14,594 bases of DNA from Lysobacteraceae bacterium (GTDB taxonomy: Bacteria > Pseudomonadota > Gammaproteobacteria > Xanthomonadales > Xanthomonadaceae): positions 1 through 14,594 of the forward strand of contig SEHC01000049.1 in the NCBI GenBank assembly GCA_004173415.1. The letters are read 5' to 3'. Under the pieces are notes generated by a model. It saw only the letters and a program-made list of their open reading frames with translations, was not told the DNA's origin and did not search any database. Each line of letters opens with the position of its first letter. Position 1 is the first letter of the stretch. Shown one piece after another: positions 6,495-13,258 of the stretch. The translations under genes were made by a program, and so were the position numbers.

Positions 6495-8882
6495 TCACCA
6501 CTTGTAGCTGAGGTTGGCGTACATGAATGCGCCGTTGAAGCCGAATGGCGAGTTCGTCGCGTAAGGCAGGTAGGTGCGGGTGCCTGCTCCTGCCAGCGAC
6601 TGGTCGGGATATTCGTCGAGGACGTTGTCTCCACCCAGGGTGAAGCTCCATTTGTCCACTTTGTAGGTGGCCGACAGGTCCAGGGTCCACTCGGCCCCGT
6701 ACACCTGGTCGGCGGCCGCAGTGGTGCCGAAGGTGGCGAACTCGCCCCAGCGGGTGGTGGCTGCGTTGAGTACCCAATTGCCCGGGCTCCAGGTGGCGCC
6801 GAGGAAGAACTTGTCCTGCGGCGATCCCTTGGTGATCCGGCCGATCTCGGCGCGGCCGATGCGCACCGCCAGCGGGTCGATCGCTTCCAGCGCGTCGGGG
6901 TTGTCGGCGATGCGCCGGATCTCGGTCTTGTTGTAGTTGTAGCCGGCGGTCAGGTCGACGTTGCCGCTGTCCAGCCCCAGGCGATAGGTGCCGACCAGGT
7001 CGATGCCGGTGGTCTTGGTGTCGATGGCGTTGGTGAAGTAGCGGCCGCCGCCGATGCCCGGGAAGCCGTTGGCCTGCAGGTAGTTGCGCACCGGCGCCGA
7101 GGTCAGGTTCTCGGACAGGACGATGCGGTCGTCGATGTCGATGCGATACGCATCCACGGTGAGGTACAGGCCCTCGGCCGGTTGCAGCACCAGGCCCAGG
7201 CCGAGGTTCTTCGACTCCTCGGCCTGCAGCGGTTCGGCGCCCAGCGCGATCGCGGCCGGATTGTCGGTGCGGAAGGTGCCGATCTCGAACGGCACCGCCG
7301 CCACCGTGCCGCCCGGCTGGGTGACGTTGATGAAGTTGGTGGCGATCGACTGGAAGTACTGCTGCTGCAGCGACGGCGCGCGGAAGCCGGTCGAGGCGGT
7401 GGCGCGCAGGGCGATGGCGGGAGAGAACGCATAGCGCAGCGACAGCTTGCCGGTGCTGGTGTCGCCGAAGTCGCTGTAGCTTTCGTAGCGACCGGCCAGG
7501 CCGACCGAGAACTTGTCGCTCAGGTCCGCCTCCAGGTCGATGTAGCCCGAATAGCTGTGGCGATCGAAGTAGCCGGCGTCGCTGGGCTTGAAGCCGGAAA
7601 AGACCTGCGCGCCCGGCAGCAGCGAGCCATTGGCCGAGGGGATGCCGCCGTTGGCATAGGAGGCCAGTTCGCCCTGCGATTCGTTGAACTTCTCGCCGCG
7701 CCACTCGGCGCCGTAGGCCAGCGCCAGCGGATAGGCCAGGCCGACTTCCAGGGCCTTGCTGAAATCGGCGTTGAGCACGTTCTGGGTGGTTTCCAGGGTT
7801 CCGGCGTAGAACTCGGTGGGGGAAGCCAGGCCGAGGCTGTTGTTGAGGCTGTTGAGGACCTCGAAGCGCAGGTTGTTCTGGCCGTAGTTGTAGCTGATGT
7901 CGATCTGGGTGCCGCCGGCGGTGGAGGACTTGAAGCCGCCCACCCAGGACACGTCCTCACTCTCGTTGTAGATCTGCGGCAGGAATCCGTCCGGGTAGAT
8001 CTCGGGGCGGTTGCGGTTGTCGCCGCCGAAACGGAAGTAGCCGTTGGACAGTACTTCGCGCTTGCTCAGCAGTCCGTACGAATAGAAGGTCAGGTAGTCG
8101 GTCGGGCTGTACTGGCCGTTGTAGGAGAACGCGCCCTGGTCGATGTCCGGGTCGCCGTAGCGCTGTTCGACGCGGCCCTGGAATGGCTTGGCCCGGTCGG
8201 TCTGGTCCTGGTGGCCGGCCTGCGCGGCCAGGTGGATGGCGCCGGATTCGCCCAGCTTGAAGCCGGCGTCGCCGGACAGCTGGTACTGCTCGCCGTCGCC
8301 GGCGCTGTACTGGCCATAGCGGGCCGAAACGCTGCCGCCTTCGCCGCTGCCCTTGAGCACGACGTTGATCACCCCGGCGATGGCATCGGAACCGTATTGG
8401 GCCGAGGCGCCGTCGCGCAGAACTTCGATGCGCTCGACCGCCGCGATCGGGATGGTGTTGAGGTCGGCCGGCGAGGAGCCGCGGCCCTGGCTGCCGTTGA
8501 GGTTGATCAGCGCGGTGGTGTGGTAGCGCTTGCCGTTGACCAGGACCAGGACCTGGTCGGGGGCCAGCCCGCGCAGCTGGGCCGGGCGCACTGCATCGGT
8601 GCCGTCGGTGATCGCCGGGCGCGGGAAATTGAGCGAGGGGATGGACCGGGACAGGGCCGTGGCCAGCTCGGTGGTGCCGGTCGCCTCGAGGGTCTCGGGG
8701 CTGATGATGTCGATCGGCGACGCGGACTCGGCCACGGTGCGGTCGGTGACCCGGGTGCCGGTGACGATCAGGGTGTCCAGGGTGGTGGGGTCCTTGGCCG
8801 GCTGCTGGGCCTGGGCGAGCAGGGGAGCGGCGGCCAGGGCCAGGAATACGGCGACGCTGAGCGGGGACGGCTTGCAGTTCAT
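6495..8882 (-). CDS. TonB-dependent outer-membrane receptor, substrate unknown
   Basis: 795 residues. A Sec signal peptide (MNCKPSPLSVAVFLALAAAP, likely cut after about A25) is followed by a TonB-box-like DTLIVTGTR near 36-44 that would contact TonB. The plug domain (about 50-180) shows LRGLAPDQVLVLVNGKRY, an IPIAAVERIEVLRDGASAQY-like stretch and GSDAIAGVINVVLK, all hallmarks of this family. The rest is a long Tyr/Gly/Asn-rich region of alternating strands typical of the 22-strand barrel, ending YANLSYKW with a terminal aromatic residue as the BAM machinery expects. These receptors import scarce ligands (siderophores, haem, cobalamin, sugars) using energy from TonB-ExbBD. No ligand-specific gene lies next to it and I see no obvious Fur box upstream, so the ligand stays open. 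GGAG (complement of 8888-8891) lies 5 bases before the ATG, which supports this start. Confidence 0.93.
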   Translation of the reverse strand: MNCKPSPLSVAVFLALAAAPLLAQAQQPAKDPTTLDTLIVTGTRVTDRTVAESASPIDIISPETLEATGTTELATALSRSIPSLNFPRPAITDGTDAVRPAQLRGLAPDQVLVLVNGKRYHTTALINLNGSQGRGSSPADLNTIPIAAVERIEVLRDGASAQYGSDAIAGVINVVLKGSGEGGSVSARYGQYSAGDGEQYQLSGDAGFKLGESGAIHLAAQAGHQDQTDRAKPFQGRVEQRYGDPDIDQGAFSYNGQYSPTDYLTFYSYGLLSKREVLSNGYFRFGGDNRNRPEIYPDGFLPQIYNESEDVSWVGGFKSSTAGGTQIDISYNYGQNNLRFEVLNSLNNSLGLASPTEFYAGTLETTQNVLNADFSKALEVGLAYPLALAYGAEWRGEKFNESQGELASYANGGIPSANGSLLPGAQVFSGFKPSDAGYFDRHSYSGYIDLEADLSDKFSVGLAGRYESYSDFGDTSTGKLSLRYAFSPAIALRATASTGFRAPSLQQQYFQSIATNFINVTQPGGTVAAVPFEIGTFRTDNPAAIALGAEPLQAEESKNLGLGLVLQPAEGLYLTVDAYRIDIDDRIVLSENLTSAPVRNYLQANGFPGIGGGRYFTNAIDTKTTGIDLVGTYRLGLDSGNVDLTAGYNYNKTEIRRIADNPDALEAIDPLAVRIGRAEIGRITKGSPQDKFFLGATWSPGNWVLNAATTRWGEFATFGTTAAADQVYGAEWTLDLSATYKVDKWSFTLGGDNVLDEYPDQSLAGAGTRTYLPYATNSPFGFNGAFMYANLSYKW

Positions 8883-8975
8883 GGCTACTCCAGTGTTCCG
8901 GGAAAGAAGACTTCGAAGACTTTGCGCTGCGGTGCGGGGCCAACGCTGCGCATATTGCGGCGCAGCAAGTTCCCG

Positions 8976-9002
8976 ATTACAGGCTTATGACGGCCATGTC
9001 AA
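8976..9002 (-). promoter_or_regulatory. Possible sigma-70 promoter of the TonB-dependent receptor gene
   Basis: On the minus strand, TTGACA (complement of 8997-9002) is a perfect -35 box. TGTAAT (complement of 8976-8981) matches five of six -10 positions. The 15-base spacer is shorter than the optimal 17, which lowers confidence. The implied leader is about 85 bases. It lies in the most AT-rich patch of the 200-bp region shared with the divergent gene yheS. Confidence 0.4.
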
Positions 9003-9082
9003 ATGATTCCTTAACAAATGCGCCGCGCCCGCCAATAGTTAAACTATGCCCAGCAATTCCGTTAATAACCCTGGCTCATCCC

Positions 9083-10942
9083 GTGATTTCCTTACGTAAT
9101 TTCGCCCTGCGCAGGGGCGAACGCCTGCTCCTGTCCGACGTCGACCTGACCATGCATGCGGGTTACCGCGTTGGCGTGGTCGGCCGCAACGGCACCGGCA
9201 AATCCAGCCTGTTCGCCGCCATCCGCAACGAGATCGAGGCCGACAAGGGCGATATCGAGCTGCCCGGCAAGGTCCGCATCGCCAGCGTGGCCCAGGAAAC
9301 CCCGTCGCTGCCGGACCCGGCGATCGAGTTCGTGCTGGCCGGCGACGTCGATGTCGCCGCCGCCCTGCGCGCCGAGGCCAAGGCCCTGGCCGACGAAGAC
9401 TGGGAAGCGGTGGCCATGGCCCACCACCGGCTGGAAGAGGTCAACGGCTACGACGCCTCGGCGCGTGCCGGCAAGCTGCTGCACGGGCTGGGCTTTCCCG
9501 GCGACACCCACCAGCGCGCGGTGTCCTCGTTCTCCGGCGGCTGGCGCGTGCGCCTGAACCTGGCCCGGGCGCTGATGACTCCCAGCGACCTGCTGCTGCT
9601 GGACGAACCCACCAACCACCTGGACCTGGACGCGGTGCTGTGGCTGGAACAATGGCTGCTCAAATACCCGGGCACGCTGCTGCTGATCTCGCACGACCGT
9701 GAGTTCCTGGACAACGTCACCACCCATACCCTGCACCTGCACGGCGGCAAGGCCAAGCTCTACACCGGTGACTACACCGCCTTCGAACGCCAGCGTTCCG
9801 AGCAGCTGCGCCTGCAGCAGATAACCCACGAGAAATCGCAAGCCGAACGCGCCCACCTGCAGAGCTTCATCGACCGTTTCAGCGCCAGCGCGGCCAAGGC
9901 CAAGCAGGCGCAGTCGCGGGTCAAGCGCCTGGCCAAGATGGCCGGCACCGAAGCGGTGCGCGCCGAGCGCGAGCTGGTGATCGAATTCGCCCAGCCCGCG
10001 CGCCTGCCGTTCTCGCTGATCCGCCTCAACCATGTCGATGCCGGTTACGGCGCCGACACGGTGATCCTCAAGGACGTGGCCTTCGGCCTGGAGGCCGGCG
10101 ATCGCATCGGCCTGCTGGGGGTCAACGGCGCCGGCAAGTCGACCCTGGTCAAGACCCTGGTCGGCGACCTCGATCCGATCCACGGCGACCGCAGCTGCCA
10201 TCCGGACGTGCGCATCGGCTACTTCGCCCAGCACACGGTGGAATCGCTCAAACCCGCGCAATCGCCGATCGACCACCTGCGCGACCTGTCGCCGGATTCG
10301 CCGATGCAGGCGTTCCGCGATTTCCTCGGCAAGTGGAATTTCCCCGGCGACCGCGCCTTCGAAAGCGTGGACGGGTTCTCCGGCGGCGAGCGCGCGCGCC
10401 TGGCCCTGGCCCTGATCGCCTGGCGCCAGCCCAACGTGCTGCTCCTCGACGAACCCACCAACCACCTCGACCTGGAAATGCGCGAGGCGCTGGCCGAGGC
10501 GCTCAGCCTGTTCGAAGGGGCGATCGTCATGGTCTCCCACGACCGCCATCTGATCGGCCTGGTCTGCGAAACCTACTGGCGCGTGGCCGATGGCGTGGTC
10601 GAGCCCTTCGCCGGCGACCTGGACGAATACGCGGCGTGGCTGCGCAGCCGCGCCACCGCGCAGGGCAACCGGCCGCCGAAGATCCCGGAAACGCCGCTGC
10701 CGTCCGTTGCGCCGGCGAAAGCGGCCGAGCCGGCGAAGAAGGTCAATCCGCACAAGCTGGCCCAGGCCGAGGCGCGCGTAGCCGAGCTGGAAGGCAAGCT
10801 GTCGGTGCTGGAAGCCGAGATGGCCGACCCTGCCGTGTATGCCGGCGGTGGCGCCCGTGTCGCCGAGATCGGGCGCCAGCAGCAGGCCTTGCGCGAGCAG
10901 TTGGCCAAGGCCGAAGCGGAGTGGTCGGCGCTGTACGGATAG
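9083..10942 (+). CDS. yheS: YheS-type ABC-F ATPase (ribosome-associated translation factor)
   Basis: 619 residues with two ABC ATPase domains and no membrane segments, the ABC-F layout. Domain 1: Walker A GRNGTGKS at 34-41, signature FSGGW at 150-154, Walker B LLLLDEPTNHLDL with D174-E175. A helical linker (about 230-300, ending AKAKQAQSRVKRLAKM) corresponds to the P-site tRNA interaction motif. Domain 2: Walker A GVNGAGKS at 346-353, signature FSGGE at 432-436, Walker B D456-E457. The C-terminal tail (about 550-617) is a charged predicted coiled coil. Overall order and motifs match E. coli YheS (637 residues). ABC-F proteins bind the ribosomal E site and help stalled ribosomes; YheS is one of the four E. 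coli members. The GTG start at 9083 is inferred because homology begins there (MISLRNFALRRGERLLL); no good Shine-Dalgarno precedes it, and open frame continues upstream to an ATG at 8987 without recognisable homology. Confidence 0.93.
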   Translation: MISLRNFALRRGERLLLSDVDLTMHAGYRVGVVGRNGTGKSSLFAAIRNEIEADKGDIELPGKVRIASVAQETPSLPDPAIEFVLAGDVDVAAALRAEAKALADEDWEAVAMAHHRLEEVNGYDASARAGKLLHGLGFPGDTHQRAVSSFSGGWRVRLNLARALMTPSDLLLLDEPTNHLDLDAVLWLEQWLLKYPGTLLLISHDREFLDNVTTHTLHLHGGKAKLYTGDYTAFERQRSEQLRLQQITHEKSQAERAHLQSFIDRFSASAAKAKQAQSRVKRLAKMAGTEAVRAERELVIEFAQPARLPFSLIRLNHVDAGYGADTVILKDVAFGLEAGDRIGLLGVNGAGKSTLVKTLVGDLDPIHGDRSCHPDVRIGYFAQHTVESLKPAQSPIDHLRDLSPDSPMQAFRDFLGKWNFPGDRAFESVDGFSGGERARLALALIAWRQPNVLLLDEPTNHLDLEMREALAEALSLFEGAIVMVSHDRHLIGLVCETYWRVADGVVEPFAGDLDEYAAWLRSRATAQGNRPPKIPETPLPSVAPAKAAEPAKKVNPHKLAQAEARVAELEGKLSVLEAEMADPAVYAGGGARVAEIGRQQQALREQLAKAEAEWSALYG

Positions 10943-11019
10943 AGTCGCAGGGCAAGGAAGACCGAACTTGGAAATCTTCGCATCTGTTCGGCGGCTGGTC
11001 GCCGGATGCTGACACTTTC

Positions 11020-11041
11020 GGCGCGAACGCGAACTCGCGCC
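11020..11041. other. Hairpin downstream of yheS
   Basis: GGCGCGA (11020-11026) pairs perfectly with TCGCGCC (11035-11041) around an 8-base loop, 77 bases after the yheS stop. There is no T-run after it, so it would be at best a weak or Rho-assisted transcription end. In this GC-rich DNA a 7-bp stem may also occur by chance. Confidence 0.3.
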
Positions 11042-11109
11042 AGGCGCGCCGTTGACGGCAGCTCGCTCCGGAGGGTGACCAGGCCGACCGCAACCCGGCC
11101 GGGCGCACG

Positions 11110-12015
11110 TTGCGGCGACTGACGCGCGGTAACGGGACCAGCGTCTGGGTGCTGCGCTCGATCTGGCTTGACACCGAGCAGGGCAATCCGTGGTCGCCGG
11201 TCGCCGAAGTGGTCGAATACCGCGTGCTTTCCTCAACCGGACTACAGGCCTGGGCCCAGCCGGATGGATGGTCCACGGCTGCTGATTCGACGATAGCGCT
11301 GCCGTGGATGTGCACCAGCATGGCCTCGCCGGAAGAACACGCCTGTCGTTCGAAGGCGCTCATGGGCACCTGGAGCGGCAAGACCATGGTCGGTATCGAC
11401 ATGGCGGCCCGCAAGAGCATGGCCTCATGGCCGGCGGCGGCCACGACCGGGAACTGGAGAAGCGACGAGTCCAGCTACCTGCCCAACTGGTATGCGACCC
11501 CCAACTACGAGACCGTCGCCCAGCGGCTTGCGGAAGGAACGGGCCAGTCGATCATCGCTGGCAACAGCCCGGTTCCCTTCTGGTGGCAAGCCTCCGGCAA
11601 TGCCGTCTATGACAAGCGCGCGCGGGTCTTCTATCCACCCCCGCGCGGGGACCGGCCGCCCGTCGTGGAGAATTGCGAGGCGGCGGTCAGCAATGGTGCC
11701 AATGTCTGCTACACCTACGTCTACTACTTCAAGCCCATCGCCCGCATCGGCAACCGCTATTACGGCATCGCGGACACGTACACGCGCGACTTCTACCCGG
11801 CGGACCCCGGGCAGGGCCTTGCGGAAGAATCCTGCAACTACCGCGCCCGTTCGGTACTGGTCCATTACGACTGCACGAGCGGCGCGTGCCTGACGGCAGC
11901 CGCGCCCGCGGGACAGGGTTCGCGGATTATCCGATCGACCGGTGCGCGTACTCCGGGTGCGGCGCGGGTCGCTATGCCACCGCCAGGGCAACGGCAGCCC
12001 AGCCGGCATAACTGA
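11110..12015 (+). CDS. Hypothetical cysteine-containing protein, probably a damaged gene
   Basis: I do not recognise this frame. It can be read from a TTG at 11110 (open back to 11056, after a TGA at 11053-11055) and encodes up to 301 residues. It is rich in Trp, Tyr and Pro with scattered cysteines (ENCEAAV, NVCYTYVYYFK, EESCNYRARS, HYDCTSGACL), a look usual for secreted proteins, yet there is no signal peptide or clear ribosome-binding site. In the normal frame the last 30 or so residues become low-quality (SRIIRSTGARTPGAARV). One extra G in the GACAGGGTTC run near 11917 would instead give GQGFADYPIDRCAYSGCGAG and stop at 12009-12011, with more G/C at third positions and two more cysteines. 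Codons such as AGA and ATA, rare in the neighbours, are present. An AAGGA 10-14 bases before a TTG at 10968 opens a short frame (LEIFASVRRLVAGC, then stop) that might be a remnant of the N-terminus. A broken gene or two sequencing errors are both possible. Confidence 0.5.
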   Translation: MRRLTRGNGTSVWVLRSIWLDTEQGNPWSPVAEVVEYRVLSSTGLQAWAQPDGWSTAADSTIALPWMCTSMASPEEHACRSKALMGTWSGKTMVGIDMAARKSMASWPAAATTGNWRSDESSYLPNWYATPNYETVAQRLAEGTGQSIIAGNSPVPFWWQASGNAVYDKRARVFYPPPRGDRPPVVENCEAAVSNGANVCYTYVYYFKPIARIGNRYYGIADTYTRDFYPADPGQGLAEESCNYRARSVLVHYDCTSGACLTAAAPAGQGSRIIRSTGARTPGAARVAMPPPGQRQPSRHN

Positions 12016-12060
12016 TCCTCCACTTCGAGGCAGATCGGGCCTGCCCGGACAGCTGCTGCC

Positions 12061-12088
12061 GCCCGGCGCGAGCCAAGCCGTGCCGGGC
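12061..12088 (+). terminator. Weak hairpin after the hypothetical gene
   Basis: GCCCGGC (12061-12067) pairs perfectly with GCCGGGC (12082-12088) around a 14-base loop, about 50-75 bases after the end of the preceding frame. No T-tract follows, so termination here would need Rho. The rest of 12016-12171 holds only the -10 element of the next gene. Confidence 0.25.
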
Positions 12089-12159
12089 CATCGCATCGGT
12101 TACGCATTGAAACCGCCCGCAGCGGTCGCATATCCGGGGGCCCCGACCCCCCCGTCCGC

Positions 12160-12172
12160 TATACTTCGCCCA
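12160..12172 (+). promoter_or_regulatory. -10 element directly before the FmdB-family start codon, implying leaderless mRNA
   Basis: TATACT at 12160-12165 matches five of six positions of the -10 consensus. A start site 6-7 bases downstream falls on the A of the ATG at 12172. The bases between (TCGCCC and the sequence before) contain no Shine-Dalgarno motif. No convincing -35 box is seen at the usual distance, where the DNA is a G/C run. Leaderless transcripts are known to be frequent in Xanthomonas. Confidence 0.55.
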
Positions 12173-12522
12173 TGCCCATCTATGCCTTCCAGTGCGCCGA
12201 ATGCGGCCACGACTTCGACCGCCTGCAGAAGATGTCCGATCCCGATCCGGAGGCCTGCCCGGCCTGCGGTGCGCACCAGGTCAGCCGTCAGTTGACCGCG
12301 CCTTCGTTCCGTCTCTCCGGCAGCGGCTGGTACGAGACCGACTTCAAGAAGGACGGCGACAGGAAGCGCAACCTGGCTGAAGGCAGCGAAGGCACCGGCA
12401 AGGCGGAAACGAAGCCCGCCGCCGAGGCCAAGCCCGCGGCCACGGACACGTCCGCCACGCCAAGGACCGAGGCAAAGCCGGCGGCAAAGCCGGCCCCGCC
12501 AGCCTCCACTCCTTCCACCTAG
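12172..12522 (+). CDS. FmdB family zinc-ribbon protein
   Basis: 116 residues. The first 70 or so form the FmdB-type putative regulatory domain: MPIYAFQCAECG with cysteines C8, C11, C29 and C32 as two CxxC knuckles that should bind one zinc ion, then the family motif SGSGWYETDFKK. The tail from about residue 75 is low-complexity, rich in Ala, Lys, Pro and Thr (repeated AKPA-like units), probably disordered; tails of this kind vary among FmdB proteins. The name comes from a proposed regulator of formamidase in Methylophilus, but the function of most members is unknown. There is no Shine-Dalgarno sequence, and a -10 element abuts the start codon. The next gene follows within 30 bases, so the two are likely co-transcribed. 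FmdB genes are often found a little upstream of aspS in Pseudomonas-like genomes, as here. Confidence 0.93.
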   Translation: MPIYAFQCAECGHDFDRLQKMSDPDPEACPACGAHQVSRQLTAPSFRLSGSGWYETDFKKDGDRKRNLAEGSEGTGKAETKPAAEAKPAATDTSATPRTEAKPAAKPAPPASTPST

Positions 12523-12549
12523 GCGGCCATGCCGCAAGGGATTGTCCGC

Positions 12550-13200
12550 ATGGTCCGACTCGCCGCCTTGTCGATGGCCGTCCTAGTCGCTGGTTGCGCG
12601 GGAGGCCCGCGCGCAGTGGAGCAGCGCGCCACGGCGCAAAAGGACCTCATGCCGCCAGCGCGGACCACGCCAGCGGATCAGTTCCTGGCCCACCTGGCGA
12701 CGTATTGCGGCAAGGCCTTCGCCGGGCGGATCGTGGCCAACCAGCCGGCGTCGGCCACGCCGGACGCGTTCGACGGCAAGGCCCTGGTCATGCATGTGCG
12801 TGGCTGCGAGGAACCGCAGCGGGAGATCCGCGTTCCTTTCCATGTGGGTGACGACCATTCGCGCACCTGGGTCATCACCCGTACCGCCGCCGGCCTGCGC
12901 CTCAAGCACGACCACCGGCACCAGGACGGCAGTTCGGACGTGTTGACGATGTACGGTGGCGAGACCACGACGCCGGGTGCAGCGCAACGCCAGGAATTCC
13001 CCGTCGATGCCGAATCGGTGGCCCTGTTCCGGCGCGAAGGCAGCGATGCGTCGGTGTCCAACACCTGGGCCATGGAGCTGGTCCCGGCGCAGCGTTTCGT
13101 CTATGAATTGAGCCGGCCGGGCGGTCGCCTGTTCCGGGTCGAATTCGACCTGACCCGCCCGGTGCCGGCGCCGCCGGCGCCGTGGGGCACCTCGCCCTGA
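12550..13200 (+). CDS. Predicted lipoprotein of unknown function
   Basis: 216 residues from the start chosen here. The N-terminus MVRLAALSMAVLVAGC is a lipoprotein signal with lipobox VAGC; C16 would be acylated and the protein anchored in the envelope. The mature part has two further cysteines (YCGKAF and RGCEEP) that could pair, then PFHVGDDHSRTWVITRT, LRLKHDHRHQDGS, MYGGET and a strand-rich end (FVYELSRPGGRLFRVEFDL). This HDHRH-containing type resembles a conserved family of uncharacterised secreted proteins, but I know no function; the His/Asp cluster might bind metal, which is a guess. AAGGGA at 12536-12541 lies 8 bases before the ATG at 12550, so this start is preferred to the ATG at 12529, which would place extra residues before the signal. 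It follows the FmdB gene by 27 bases. Confidence 0.87.
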   Translation: MVRLAALSMAVLVAGCAGGPRAVEQRATAQKDLMPPARTTPADQFLAHLATYCGKAFAGRIVANQPASATPDAFDGKALVMHVRGCEEPQREIRVPFHVGDDHSRTWVITRTAAGLRLKHDHRHQDGSSDVLTMYGGETTTPGAAQRQEFPVDAESVALFRREGSDASVSNTWAMELVPAQRFVYELSRPGGRLFRVEFDLTRPVPAPPAPWGTSP

Positions 13201-13209
13201 GCAACCCGC

Positions 13210-13236
13210 ACGCCGCCGCCCCTGGGCGCGGCGTTG
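13210..13236 (+). terminator. Possible terminator between convergent lipoprotein and DUF3011 genes
   Basis: ACGCCGC (13210-13216) pairs with GCGGCGT (13228-13234), with GCCC and GGGC able to extend pairing inside the loop. It is followed by TGT only, so the T-tract is poor. It lies in the 58-base gap between two convergent stop codons, the right place for a terminator. Confidence 0.4.
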
Positions 13237-13258
13237 TAAGCCCGGGCGGAACCCCGGC

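Noticed and set aside
6354..8990. An 878-codon open frame antisense to the TonB receptor
   Set aside because: It is a shadow of the receptor gene, with Val/Gly/Ala/Gln-rich sequence and no recognisable motif.
9092..11236. A 714-codon open frame antisense to yheS
   Set aside because: It is a compositional shadow of an unmistakable ABC-F gene.
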